From Phyllobacterium phragmitis (GTDB lineage: Bacteria; Pseudomonadota; Alphaproteobacteria; Rhizobiales; Rhizobiaceae): a stretch of DNA of 64,000 bases. The notes below the pieces were generated by a model. The model made no database searches. It was not told the DNA's origin and saw only the letters and a list, made by a program, of their open reading frames with translations. The stretch covers positions 327,008 to 391,007 of the forward strand of contig NZ_PVBR01000003.1 of assembly GCF_002980495.1 (NCBI RefSeq), written 5' to 3'. Made by a program: the position numbers and the translations under genes. Below are positions 18,468-27,188 of the stretch, piece after piece. Position 1 is the stretch's first letter. Every line of letters begins with the position of its first letter.

Positions 18468-18566
18468 GATCCTCCTCATGGGACTATGCATTTCGCGACC
18501 GACAATGTGCCAACGGCAGGAATGAAATCGTTCGACTCGCAGATTGTTCGCGTGGATTGGGCAATG

Positions 18567-19847
18567 TCAAACGCCCTCCTTCGTCAGAAGCAATTTGTCG
18601 ATACGCCGCCCGTCCAGATCGATAACTTCGAATCGCCAGCCGTTCTTGCTGAAACTCTCTCCGAGATCGGGAAGGTGTTTCAACTCCTCCAGGACGAAAC
18701 CGGCGACGGTTTGATACTCGACGTCATCCTCGAGCCGAAAGCTCAGGACGTCGGCAAATTCATCGATCGGCATCCAGCCTGCGATCAGATACGAACCATC
18801 CTGGCGGCGCGTGATCGGCTGTTCTTCAGCTACCCCTCTCCGGAATGCGCCCAAGATAGCTTCCAGGATATCCGCAGGGGTGATGATACCCTCGAAGTGA
18901 CCGTATTCATCGAATACCAGCACCATATGGGCCGGCGATCCGCGTATGGCCTCGATCACGGTATTCGCAGTGGAGAGATCCAAAACGACTGTAACCTCAC
19001 GGGCCAGCGTCCCAATATCGACGTGGCCACCCGAAGACACCGCATTGTAGAAATCCTTGACGAAGAGAACGCCGATGATTTCATCGGTGCTTCCCTTGCG
19101 GACGGGAAGACGCGAATGGTTTGTGCGGTGAAGCTGCGCGCGAATGTCATCGAAGCTGTCCTCGACATCGATCACTTCCACATCCCGGCGAGGCGTCATC
19201 AGCGCTCTTGCGGTGCGATCGGCCAGGCGCATCACGCCCGAGATCATCGCAGACTCCTCGCTCTCGATCACACCCGCACTGTGTGCTTCGGCGATAACGC
19301 TTTTGATCTCCTCGTCGGTAATTCCTTCGCGTGTCTTTCCCGACTGACCAAGCAGCCTGAGAACCAAATTACCGGAGCTATCGAGCAGCCATACCAGCGG
19401 ACTTGCCAGTTTCGACAGAACCGTCATGGCAGGCGCCACTTTACTCGCAACCCCTTCCGGATTCCGCAATGCTATCTGCTTGGGAACCAATTCTCCGACG
19501 ATCAGCGACAGATAGGTGATAGCGACAACGACAGAGCCGACGCCGACTGTGTTGGATAGCGCCGGGGATAGTCCCTGCGATACAAGCCAACCGGTGAAGC
19601 GGGCACCAAGCGTGGCTCCCGAGAAGGCGCCGGCAAAGATGCCGACGAGCGTAATGCCGATCTGCACTGTCGAGAAGAACCGGCCAGGGCTACCGGCCAG
19701 TTGCAATGCGAGGCGGGCGCCCCTGCTTCCATGATCTGCCCGCACCTTCAGGCGGGCCGGCCGCGACTGCACGACGGCGAGTTCGGACATGGCCAGACCG
19801 CCGTTGACGAGGGTGAGCAGGACGACGATCGCTATCTCGAGAAACAA
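18567..19847 (-). CDS. CorC/HlyC-type protein (DUF21, CBS pair, CorC_HlyC)
   Basis: Membrane protein of about 426 residues in the order DUF21 membrane domain (residues 1-190, three to four helices), tandem CBS domains (MTPRRDVEVIDVEDSFDDIRAQLHRTNHSRLPV and the GSPAHMVLVFDEYGHFEGIITPADILEAILG segment) and the C-terminal CorC_HlyC transporter-associated domain (VAGFVLEELKHLPDLGESF). Members act in Mg2+/Co2+ or sodium-coupled ion efflux; the old hemolysin label is historical. The frame has no ATG before the first helix except far upstream. A TTG at 19847 giving FLEIAIVVLLTLVNGG is the likely start, so the N-terminus is uncertain. Confidence 0.85.
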   Translation of the reverse strand: MFLEIAIVVLLTLVNGGLAMSELAVVQSRPARLKVRADHGSRGARLALQLAGSPGRFFSTVQIGITLVGIFAGAFSGATLGARFTGWLVSQGLSPALSNTVGVGSVVVAITYLSLIVGELVPKQIALRNPEGVASKVAPAMTVLSKLASPLVWLLDSSGNLVLRLLGQSGKTREGITDEEIKSVIAEAHSAGVIESEESAMISGVMRLADRTARALMTPRRDVEVIDVEDSFDDIRAQLHRTNHSRLPVRKGSTDEIIGVLFVKDFYNAVSSGGHVDIGTLAREVTVVLDLSTANTVIEAIRGSPAHMVLVFDEYGHFEGIITPADILEAILGAFRRGVAEEQPITRRQDGSYLIAGWMPIDEFADVLSFRLEDDVEYQTVAGFVLEELKHLPDLGESFSKNGWRFEVIDLDGRRIDKLLLTKEGV

Positions 19848-19993
19848 GGTGTGCCTGTATGATTGAGGGTGACGATCGAGGATAGAAAGAAAGCCGCTCC
19901 TTGGAAAGTACCTTATCTTTCGCAATATCCATAGGCGCCGTTGGCCAGCATTGTAAGGGTTGGCGCGATCCCGCCGCATCCAACCCGTATGGC

Positions 19994-20341
19994 TCAGGTC
20001 TTGAGCGCCGTGACCACCACCTCGATGAGCGCGCCGCCGCCCAGATCGGCAACGCCGACGGTTGCGCGCGCCGGCAAATCATGGCCGAATATTTCGGTCC
20101 AGACCGCATCCATCTCCTTCTTCTTCGAAAGATCCGTCACGAAGATCGATGCGGATACGATCTTGCCAAGATCGCTGCCTGCTTCGTTCAGATAGGTGGA
20201 AATCTTGCCAAGAACATTGCGGGTCTGCTCACCCATCGAGACGCTCGTATCATCGGCAATCGTACCGCCCAGGAAGACGAAGCCATTTGCCTCAACGGCA
20301 CGGTGCATGATCGGGGTGCGGATATTTCTCGTGATGGTCAT
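19994..20341 (-). CDS. RidA (YjgF/YER057c/UK114) family protein
   Basis: Cytosolic protein of 115 residues with the RidA fold marks VEANGFVFLGGTIADD, QTRNVLGKISTYLNEAGSDLGKIVSASIFVTDLSKKKEMDAVWTEIFG and PARATVGVADLGGGALIEVVVTA. RidA enzymes hydrolyse reactive enamine/imine intermediates from amino acid oxidation. AAGAGGT lies directly upstream of the ATG at 20341. It is the last gene of the nine-gene leftward operon starting at 28226, which fits a role in clearing the imine made by the upstream flavoenzymes. The substrate link is inference. Confidence 0.88.
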   Translation of the reverse strand: MTITRNIRTPIMHRAVEANGFVFLGGTIADDTSVSMGEQTRNVLGKISTYLNEAGSDLGKIVSASIFVTDLSKKKEMDAVWTEIFGHDLPARATVGVADLGGGALIEVVVTALKT

Positions 20342-20376
20342 GTTTACCTCTTTCATATTGTCTTTCGGGGATAAGA

Positions 20377-21489
20377 TCAGGATGCGAAGCGTTCGGCGCG
20401 CAAGCCGTCGATGGGTGTGTTTGTCTTGCCCGTGACGATCAGTTCCGCCATCACGGCTCCGGCTCCCGGACCAAGCTGAAAGCCGTGCAGCGAAAAGCCG
20501 AACTGGTGGAACAGCCCCTCATGCTTGGCGCTTGGGCCAATAACCGGAAGATCGTCCCGCATCCGTGCTTCGATGCCCGCCCATGCGCGGACGATTGTCG
20601 CGCTGCGCATCATCGGAAAGAGCTCGAACACGGTCTGCGCACTCTCCTGCAGCTTGCGCCAGTCAAGTACGGTGTCGTTGGTTTCGGGATAAGGTGTCGC
20701 AAGATATCCGCCACCGATCAGCACCGTGCCGTTGCGGAACTGCTTGAAAGAGAGCTTGCGTCCGCGCAGGATCACCACCGGCTTGATGAATTCGGGGACG
20801 CGCGACGTAATCATCAGCATCGGCGCGACGGCCTCGACCGACATTGGCTCTCCGAGCCCAGCCGCCATCTGTCCGCCCCAGGCACCAGCGGCATTGACGA
20901 GAATGGGGGCTTCGAAACTTTCCTGCCCTGCATCGACGCACCAGATCTTGTTTTCCCTGCGGATATTGGACGCAGCAATGCCTTCGCGAACGATAGTGCC
21001 CAGTCGTTCCGCCTTTCTGCGGAAAGCGGTTGTTGTGCGAGCCGGATCGGCTGCGCCATCGCGACGCGACACGATGCCGCCGGGGCTGTTTTCCGCCACC
21101 GCCGGAACAAGGCGGCGTAATTCCCGCGCATCGATCAGCTCTTCATGCGTAAAGCCATGCAGGTTCAGTTCGGCAACACGCTCGCGGCAAAGTTCGAACT
21201 CATCCTCCATTTCCGCCACCAGAACCTGACCGTGATTGTCAAAGCCGCATGAATCATCGACCAGATCCTCGATGTGCTCCCAGAGATCCATCGAGCGCAG
21301 CGAGAGCGGAATTTCAGCCATATGCCGCGTAAGCTGCCGCACACCGCCGGCATTGACGCCGGAGGCGTGCCGGCCGGCATAATCCTTCTCGATGAGAACG
21401 GGACGAAGGCCGCGGAGGCAGAGATGCAGGGCGGTGGAACAGCCATGTATGCCGCCGCCGATGATGATGGCGTCCGCCCTCGTGTTCAT
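20377..21489 (-). CDS. FAD-dependent oxidoreductase, DAO family (second beta-type subunit)
   Basis: Flavoprotein of 370 residues with an N-terminal dinucleotide-binding motif GGGIHGCSTALHLCLRG near residues 11-27 and the DAO-family pattern HASGVNAGGVRQLTRH near residue 41. A C-terminal GARMRDDLPVIGPSAKHEGLF-like region (here AGIEARMRDDLPVIGP) and GFSLHGFQLGPGAGAVMAELI complete the fold. It resembles sarcosine oxidase beta and D-amino/imino acid dehydrogenase subunits. Its start overlaps the stop of the alpha-subunit gene (ATGA), so the subunits are made in coupled fashion. It is clearly different from the DAO protein at 23184-24326. Confidence 0.85.
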   Translation of the reverse strand: MNTRADAIIIGGGIHGCSTALHLCLRGLRPVLIEKDYAGRHASGVNAGGVRQLTRHMAEIPLSLRSMDLWEHIEDLVDDSCGFDNHGQVLVAEMEDEFELCRERVAELNLHGFTHEELIDARELRRLVPAVAENSPGGIVSRRDGAADPARTTTAFRRKAERLGTIVREGIAASNIRRENKIWCVDAGQESFEAPILVNAAGAWGGQMAAGLGEPMSVEAVAPMLMITSRVPEFIKPVVILRGRKLSFKQFRNGTVLIGGGYLATPYPETNDTVLDWRKLQESAQTVFELFPMMRSATIVRAWAGIEARMRDDLPVIGPSAKHEGLFHQFGFSLHGFQLGPGAGAVMAELIVTGKTNTPIDGLRAERFAS

Positions 21490-22907
21490 CCCCGTTCCAC
21501 TGCTTTGGTCGCACTCTCATTCTTGGGCAGGGATGCAAGCTCCGACACGGTGATCGGCTTGACCGGCGCGCGCAGGCGATAATAGCCGATTTCCGACGGC
21601 GATTTGCCGCGCGCCTCGGCCATCAATTCAGTGACCGTGAGCCCGCAAAGGCGCCCCTGGCATGGTCCCATGCCGGTGCGCCGATAGGCTTTGAGCTGGT
21701 TGGGACCGGTAGCGCCGATGGCAACGGATTGGCGAATGTCACTCGCTGTCACCTCCTCGCAGCGGCAGACAATGGTTTCGCCTTCAGGAATACGAAACTG
21801 CCTGGGCGGCCGGAAAAGCGTATCGAGGAAAGCGCGCCCGCGCTCCGCCCTGGCGAGCGCCGCTTTCAGCGAATCATGATCGGGGAGACCTGCGCCCGCA
21901 TCGGGCTTGAGCGTGTCTATCACCGCGCGCGCCGCAACCTGCCCGCGCGGCACGGCCACGAGCGCTCCGCCAATGCCCGCGCCGTCGCCAGCGACGTAGA
22001 CGCCCTTGACCGAGCTTTCTCCATGGGCGTCGAGCGCAGGCGACCAGCAAAGCTGCCTGTCGTTCCATGTGTGCTGGACGCCCGCCGCCATTGCCAGATT
22101 GACATTGGGCACCACGCCCTGATGCAGCAGGAAAAGATCGGCCGGAAGGCTCTCATTGCGTCCGCCAGCTTCATAGCTGACGGTTTCGACACGGCCGCTA
22201 CCCGCCGCTTCTATTTTGGTGACACCGCTGACGACACGCGCCCTGGCGCGCACCTCGCGCATCATCGCGAGCCCCTTGAAGAAATAGGGCGACGCCAGAA
22301 ATGCCGCCGCATGAGGCAGGGCGCGCAAATAATTGCGGCGATCGGTCGTATCGAGCACGAGATCGATCGTGCCGCCCATGCGCAGGATCTGCGCAGCGAG
22401 CAGCCACAGGAGGGGTCCCTGTCCCGCGATGACGGTCCGGCCCTGAGGCAGCAGGCCTGATGATTTGAGTATGGTCTGCGCAGCACCCACGGTCATGACG
22501 CCGGGAAGCGTCCAGCCGGGGATCGGAAACGGGCGCTCCAATGCGCCGGTCGCGAGGATCACGCGCTTTGCCTTGATGAGGTGCGCTGCGCCACCGACCG
22601 AAATGCCGATTTCAAGATTTCGATCAAGACTCCAGACGGTTGCTCCCTGCACGATTTCGGCGCCGCAGCCACGCGCCTCATCGACCAGATGCATTCCCGA
22701 CCAGTAATCTTCGCCGAGGATGCCTTTGTCCCTCACCGGCGTCGTGGTGATGGCGCGCCAGACCTGGCCTCCCGGTCCGATATTCTCGTCGAGCAGCAGG
22801 GTGGCAAGACCGGCCTTGCCGGTCAGGGCCGCACCGGCAAGGCCGGCCGGACCGGCACCGATGACAGCAACATCGTATTCTTCGCGTTTGGGACTTGGTA
22901 TCGTCAT
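21486..22907 (-). CDS. FAD/NAD(P)-binding alpha subunit with BFD-type [2Fe-2S] domain (OoxA/NoxA/HcnB-like)
   Basis: Large subunit of a heteromeric amine/imino-acid dehydrogenase, 473 residues. An N-terminal FAD motif VIGAGPAGLAGAALTGKAG is at about residues 14-32 and a second dinucleotide-binding region around GQGPLLWLLAAQILRMGG near 160-180. The C-terminal cysteine motif CRCEEVT...CQGRLCG (about residues 395-440) is the BFD-like [2Fe-2S] site of opine oxidase A and hydrogen cyanide synthase B. The ATG at 22907 overlaps the stop of the [2Fe-2S] gene. The architecture equals opine oxidases; the substrate is not known. Confidence 0.87.
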   Translation of the reverse strand: MTIPSPKREEYDVAVIGAGPAGLAGAALTGKAGLATLLLDENIGPGGQVWRAITTTPVRDKGILGEDYWSGMHLVDEARGCGAEIVQGATVWSLDRNLEIGISVGGAAHLIKAKRVILATGALERPFPIPGWTLPGVMTVGAAQTILKSSGLLPQGRTVIAGQGPLLWLLAAQILRMGGTIDLVLDTTDRRNYLRALPHAAAFLASPYFFKGLAMMREVRARARVVSGVTKIEAAGSGRVETVSYEAGGRNESLPADLFLLHQGVVPNVNLAMAAGVQHTWNDRQLCWSPALDAHGESSVKGVYVAGDGAGIGGALVAVPRGQVAARAVIDTLKPDAGAGLPDHDSLKAALARAERGRAFLDTLFRPPRQFRIPEGETIVCRCEEVTASDIRQSVAIGATGPNQLKAYRRTGMGPCQGRLCGLTVTELMAEARGKSPSEIGYYRLRAPVKPITVSELASLPKNESATKAVERG

Positions 22908-23200
22908 CGTCCGATCTCTCTCTTGCCTTTCTGGATTTCGATGCGCATGCCGTCGCGGACGGGCACGAGGCAGCCTTGCCTGTTGCCCATGCCGTCGATG
23001 GTCACGAGGCAATCGAAGCAGACGCCCATCATGCAATAGGGCAGGCGCGGTTCGCCGCTGACCGCGGTGGCGCGGCGCACCTCCAGTCCTGAGGCGAGCA
23101 AGGCGGCGGCGACACTGTCGCCTTCGCGCGCCGTGATGCTCTGCCCCTCGACAATGATCTCGACCGGCTTTCTCCGATCCTCTTCAATGCGTCTGAACAT
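22904..23200 (-). CDS. (2Fe-2S)-binding small subunit (HcnA/OoxC-like)
   Basis: Small iron-sulphur protein of 98 residues in the Fer2_4 family. The cluster-binding cysteines lie in PYCMMGVCFDCLVTIDGMGNRQGC (about residues 54-77). It forms the gamma subunit that links the FAD subunits of opine oxidases, cyanide synthases and hydroxyproline dehydrogenases. Its start lies inside the end of the DAO gene upstream (17-base overlap), and its stop overlaps the next start, so expression is tightly coupled. Confidence 0.87.
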   Translation of the reverse strand: MFRRIEEDRRKPVEIIVEGQSITAREGDSVAAALLASGLEVRRATAVSGEPRLPYCMMGVCFDCLVTIDGMGNRQGCLVPVRDGMRIEIQKGKREIGR

Positions 23201-24326
23201 TCAGCTTCTCCTGAGCCGGCTGATGGAAGCGCTTCGCCGTGAACGCGCCGACCTTCTTCCGATCCAGCGTTCCCGCCGCGATCATCGGCGCGATTTCGTA
23301 TGCGTGGGCGGCAGCAAGCGTCACACCGGAATGGCAACAGGCGACGAAAGCGCCGGGGCATGTCTCCGACTGGTCGTAGATCGGAAAGCCGTCCTTGGGC
23401 ATGACGCGGATGCCGGACCACATGCGAACCACATTGAGACGGCCGAGCATGGGAAACATGCGTTGGGCGCGATCGGCCATCACCGAACTGATCGGCATGT
23501 TGGTCGCGCTGTCGTCGAGCATCTCTTCCTTGCTGTCGCCGATCATCACCGTGCCCTCGTCGGTCTGGCGCAGGGTGGTCAGCGGATGGGGCAGGAACGG
23601 AACCGTGCGTTCGGTGACGATGATCTGCCCTCGGGTCGGTCCCATCGGGGCATCGAGACCCACCATCGGCGCAAGCACCTGGTTGGTGTTTCCGGCGGCG
23701 AGTACGATCTTTCCCGCCATGATTTCGCCCTTCGGCGTGGCAAGCCGGAAGGCACCGTTCTCGTACCCGATTTTCGTCACGGCATGTTCCGGGCGATAAT
23801 CTATGCCAAACCGCGCGAGGCCGGTGTGCAGCGCACGGAACAAGCGCAGCGAATTGACATGCCCGTCGAGCGGACAGAAGCTTCCTCCCGCCACCTCCGG
23901 GCCGATATGCGGCAGCATTTTTGCCACTTGGCCATGGTCGAGAATTTCGAGCTGGTAGTCCGTCCCACCTGACTGGTTGTGCAGGCGCTTTATCGTCTCT
24001 GCGCGCTGTTCGAGCTCGCTTTCGCTCAATGCCAGGTGAAATCCGCCATTGCGCTGGAAGCAGACATCAAGTCCCGTTTGCTGCTTGAGCTCTTCCGCCA
24101 GTTTGGCCCAACTGTTGGAAGCCTTTACCGTCCAACCGGTATAGGCAGGCATGCCAAGTCCCTTGCTTTGCACCCAGACCAGCGCAAAATTCGCACGCGA
24201 GGCGCGCTTGGCGATATCTCCCTCGTCGAGCACACAGACACGCTGGCCGATCCGCCCCAGACCCCAGGCAATGGCCGAGCCCAGAAGGCCGCCGCCAACG
24301 ACAGCGACGTCATATTCGTTACGCAT
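23184..24326 (-). CDS. FAD-binding oxidoreductase, DAO family (OoxB/HcnC-like beta subunit)
   Basis: Flavoprotein of 380 residues. The FAD motif VVGGGLLGSAIAWGLGRIG is at about residues 9-27, followed by RASRANFALVWVQSKGLGMPAYTGW, which resembles the beta subunits of opine oxidases and cyanide synthase HcnC. A C-terminal WSGIRVMPKDGFPIYDQ and HSGVTLAAAHAYEIAPMI complete the family pattern. It probably dehydrogenates an N-substituted amino acid or imino acid and passes electrons to the [2Fe-2S] and alpha subunits. It follows the ABC permease by 12 bases. Confidence 0.87.
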   Translation of the reverse strand: MRNEYDVAVVGGGLLGSAIAWGLGRIGQRVCVLDEGDIAKRASRANFALVWVQSKGLGMPAYTGWTVKASNSWAKLAEELKQQTGLDVCFQRNGGFHLALSESELEQRAETIKRLHNQSGGTDYQLEILDHGQVAKMLPHIGPEVAGGSFCPLDGHVNSLRLFRALHTGLARFGIDYRPEHAVTKIGYENGAFRLATPKGEIMAGKIVLAAGNTNQVLAPMVGLDAPMGPTRGQIIVTERTVPFLPHPLTTLRQTDEGTVMIGDSKEEMLDDSATNMPISSVMADRAQRMFPMLGRLNVVRMWSGIRVMPKDGFPIYDQSETCPGAFVACCHSGVTLAAAHAYEIAPMIAAGTLDRKKVGAFTAKRFHQPAQEKLNVQTH

Positions 24327-24338
24327 CGTGGGCTTCCT

Positions 24339-25145
24339 CTAACTGCTGCGGTCGCTATGACCGGCGAGCACACGCTCAAGGCCGTAGAAACGGTCGAGCA
24401 CGATCAACGCGAACATGGTGATGGCAATCACACAGGCGGAAACGGACGTTACGAGTGGATCGATGTTATCCTGAACATATAGGAACATGCGCACCGGAAG
24501 CGTCTCGATGCCTGGTGCAGCCAGAAAAACCGTCATGGTGACCTCGTCGAAGGATTGAATGAAAGCAAGCGCCCAACCGCTGATAACGCCGGGGAAAATG
24601 AGCGGCAGCGTGATGCGCCGGAAAAGCGTCCAGCTATTTGCGCCAAGCGATATGGCCGCCATTTCCACCGAGCGATCCATGCCGATGGCGGCCGCCAGGG
24701 TCAAACGCAGCGCAAATGGAAACACGATAATCGTATGGGCGATGAGCAACGCTGGAAATGTGCCGCTGATGCCGGCCTGCGTGAAGAAACGCAGGAACGC
24801 TATGCCGAGCACCACATGCGGGATCATCAAGGGCGAGAGGAACATCGCCGAAAGTGCTCCGCGCCCGCGAAACCGGTAACGCGCTATGGCGAGCGCCGCG
24901 GGAATTGCGAACAGAAGAGCGACGCAGGACGATAGCGCGCCAACCCAGAGGCTCGTCCAGAACGCATCGATGAACTCCGGATAATCGGCGATGGCGCGAA
25001 ACCAGCGCAGCGAAAACCCGTCGACCGGCAGCGAAAGATAACCCTCAGGCGTGAAGGCCACAAGGCAGACCACCACGATCGGCGCCGTCATGAAGATGAC
25101 GAACATGGTGTGAAAGAGGAGTGCGAGCGGTCCGTTCCGGCTCAT
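24339..25145 (-). CDS. ABC transporter permease (PotC-like)
   Basis: Inner-membrane permease of 268 residues with six helices and the binding-protein-dependent motif EMAAISLGANSWTLFRRITLPLIFPGVISGW near residues 160-190 that docks on the ATPase. It belongs to the polyamine/opine-type uptake family. Its start overlaps the stop of the sister permease (ATGA). With the neighbouring permease, ATPase and binding protein it forms a complete importer that feeds the flavoenzymes encoded downstream. Confidence 0.9.
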   Translation of the reverse strand: MSRNGPLALLFHTMFVIFMTAPIVVVCLVAFTPEGYLSLPVDGFSLRWFRAIADYPEFIDAFWTSLWVGALSSCVALLFAIPAALAIARYRFRGRGALSAMFLSPLMIPHVVLGIAFLRFFTQAGISGTFPALLIAHTIIVFPFALRLTLAAAIGMDRSVEMAAISLGANSWTLFRRITLPLIFPGVISGWALAFIQSFDEVTMTVFLAAPGIETLPVRMFLYVQDNIDPLVTSVSACVIAITMFALIVLDRFYGLERVLAGHSDRSS

Positions 25146-26014
25146 CTGAATACCTCGGAATAATTTCGTTCGATCAGTGCATTGCTGCCGACGACAATCA
25201 GCACGATTGCGATAAGGAGAAGTACGGCGACAGCGGCGCCGAGCGGCCAGTTGAGCGTGTTGAGGAACTCGTCATAGGCGAGCGTCGAGGCGACTTTCAG
25301 CCGGCGGCCACCGATGATCGAGGGCGTGGCGAAGGCACTTGCGGCAAGCGAGAAAACAATGATGCCGCCTGAAAGTATGCCAGGCATGATCTGCGGCAGG
25401 ACGATGCGCCGCACGATGGTAAGCGATCCCGCGCCGAGCGACAGGGCGGCATTTTCGACCTGCGGATCGACACGCTGCAGCGCGGCCCAAACGGACAGGA
25501 CCATGAAGGGCATCATCACATGGGCAAGCGCTATGATGACGCCGGTTTCGGTGAACATGAAGGCGATCGGCGTATCGATCAGCCCCATCGACATCAGCGC
25601 TTTGTTGACGATGCCGTTCCGGCCGCCGAAAAGCAGCGCCCAGCCGAGCGTGCGCGCGACGACTGAGATCAATAGCGGCCCCAGGATGATGAGCAGGAAA
25701 AAACCCTTCCACGGCGCACGCATGCGATTGAGGATATAGGCCTCCGGCGCGCCGAAGACGGCGGTAAGCAAGGTGGCCAGCGCGGCGATCCTGAAAGTGC
25801 GCGCGAACATCTCGTAGAAATAGGAATCCGACCAGATCTCTTCCCAGTTCTTCAAGATGAAGACCGGCTCGATGCCCTTGTACTGTCCCCAATCGTGAAA
25901 CGACAGCAGCACGGTCATTGCCAAAGGCACCAGCACCACGGCAATGAACAACATGAAGGCCGGCAGGATCAGCGGCCAGGGCGCACCTTTATCGGCGGTG
26001 GAAGCGACGCTCAT
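25142..26014 (-). CDS. ABC transporter permease (PotB-like)
   Basis: Inner-membrane permease of 290 residues with six helices. The EAA motif is VENAALSLGAGSLTIVRRIVLPQIMPGILSG near residues 190-220. The N-terminal part SFHDWGQYKGIEPVFILKNWEEIW is the usual periplasmic segment after the first helix of PotB/PotH-type permeases. Coupled to both neighbours by four-base overlaps. It pairs with the PotC-like permease to form the membrane channel. Confidence 0.9.
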   Translation of the reverse strand: MSVASTADKGAPWPLILPAFMLFIAVVLVPLAMTVLLSFHDWGQYKGIEPVFILKNWEEIWSDSYFYEMFARTFRIAALATLLTAVFGAPEAYILNRMRAPWKGFFLLIILGPLLISVVARTLGWALLFGGRNGIVNKALMSMGLIDTPIAFMFTETGVIIALAHVMMPFMVLSVWAALQRVDPQVENAALSLGAGSLTIVRRIVLPQIMPGILSGGIIVFSLAASAFATPSIIGGRRLKVASTLAYDEFLNTLNWPLGAAVAVLLLIAIVLIVVGSNALIERNYSEVFR

Positions 26015-27081
26015 TGCACGTCTCCCGCTCGGCGAATGGCCATATCTTCGGCGCGCCAGACAAGACGTACCTTGTCGCCTTCGGCCGGCTGCTGCTCACC
26101 ATCGTTCTGGCGCACCGCGATCGCCGGTCCACATTCCGTTTCGCATTGGAAAAGCCAGTGATTTCCCTGAAAGATGCGGGTTTTCACGCGCGCGCCGAGA
26201 CCCTCGTTATCGCCTGCGGCATCGAAGGTAATCTTTTCAGGGCGCACCGTTATGACAACCTGACCGGACGGTCCCGCCGGCGCTTGCCATTCGCAGGAAC
26301 CGGCCACGAGCTTGCGCGCGTCTCCATCCCCACGGATTTCGGCGGAAAATTCGTTGGTCTTGCCGAGAAACTGAGAAACGAAGGCGGAAGCCGGATGCTC
26401 GTAGGTTTCGTGCGGCGTTCCGATCTGCTCGATACGGCCCTTGTTCATCACCACGATACGGTCCGAGAGCGCCATCGCCTCGGTCTTCTGGTCGTGGGTA
26501 ACGAGAACGGTCGTCGTGCCAAGATTGCGCTGGATCTGACGCAGTTCGATCTGCATGTCCTCGCGCAGCTTGGCATCCAGATTGGAAAGCGGCTCGTCGA
26601 GGAGCAGCACATCCGGCTTTATGATGAGCGCGCGGGCCAGCGCCACACGCTGCTGCTGGCCGCCGGACATGCGGCGGGGATAGCGCCCGCCGTAACCGTC
26701 AAGCCCGACCATGGCCAGAGTATCGCGCACACGGACCTCGCGCTCTGCGCGCGGCACACCGCGCATCTCAAGGCCGAAGGCGACGTTTTCCGCCGCCGTC
26801 ATATGCGGAAAAAGCGCATAGCTCTGGAACACGATGCCAAGCCCGCGTCTTGCCGGTTTGATGCTGGCAAGGTCACGTCCATCCAGGCGGATCGCGCCGC
26901 TGGTCGGATTGAGGAACCCCGCTATCATCTGCAATGTCGTGGTCTTTCCGCAGCCCGATGGTCCGAGCAGCGAGATGAATTCGCCTTTCGAGACCAACAG
27001 GCAGAAATCCTCCACGGCTGCATATTGCTCGTAATATTTGCTGACATGGTCGAGTTCGAGAAAGGCCATGTGCGCTGTCAT
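26011..27081 (-). CDS. ABC transporter ATP-binding protein (PotA-like)
   Basis: ATPase of 356 residues: Walker A GPSGCGKTT near residue 39, signature MSGGQQQRVALARAL near 137, Walker B VLLLDEPLSNLD near 159, switch histidine in VTHDQ, then a C-terminal TOBE regulatory domain (about residues 275-350). This is the polyamine/iron/opine uptake class. The start is either 27081 or 27069; an AGGAA motif sits awkwardly close to the first. It is 107 bases downstream of the binding-protein gene in the same leftward operon. Confidence 0.9.
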   Translation of the reverse strand: MTAHMAFLELDHVSKYYEQYAAVEDFCLLVSKGEFISLLGPSGCGKTTTLQMIAGFLNPTSGAIRLDGRDLASIKPARRGLGIVFQSYALFPHMTAAENVAFGLEMRGVPRAEREVRVRDTLAMVGLDGYGGRYPRRMSGGQQQRVALARALIIKPDVLLLDEPLSNLDAKLREDMQIELRQIQRNLGTTTVLVTHDQKTEAMALSDRIVVMNKGRIEQIGTPHETYEHPASAFVSQFLGKTNEFSAEIRGDGDARKLVAGSCEWQAPAGPSGQVVITVRPEKITFDAAGDNEGLGARVKTRIFQGNHWLFQCETECGPAIAVRQNDGEQQPAEGDKVRLVWRAEDMAIRRAGDVQ

Positions 27082-27188
27082 TTCCTGTGAAGCAAAGAAA
27101 GGGGATCACCGGCCACTGCCGGGTGTCGGATGATATCGGTCTGGAGAGAGAAACCTGCCCTGGAGCAAGTTCCCTCTCCTTCGCGGGT

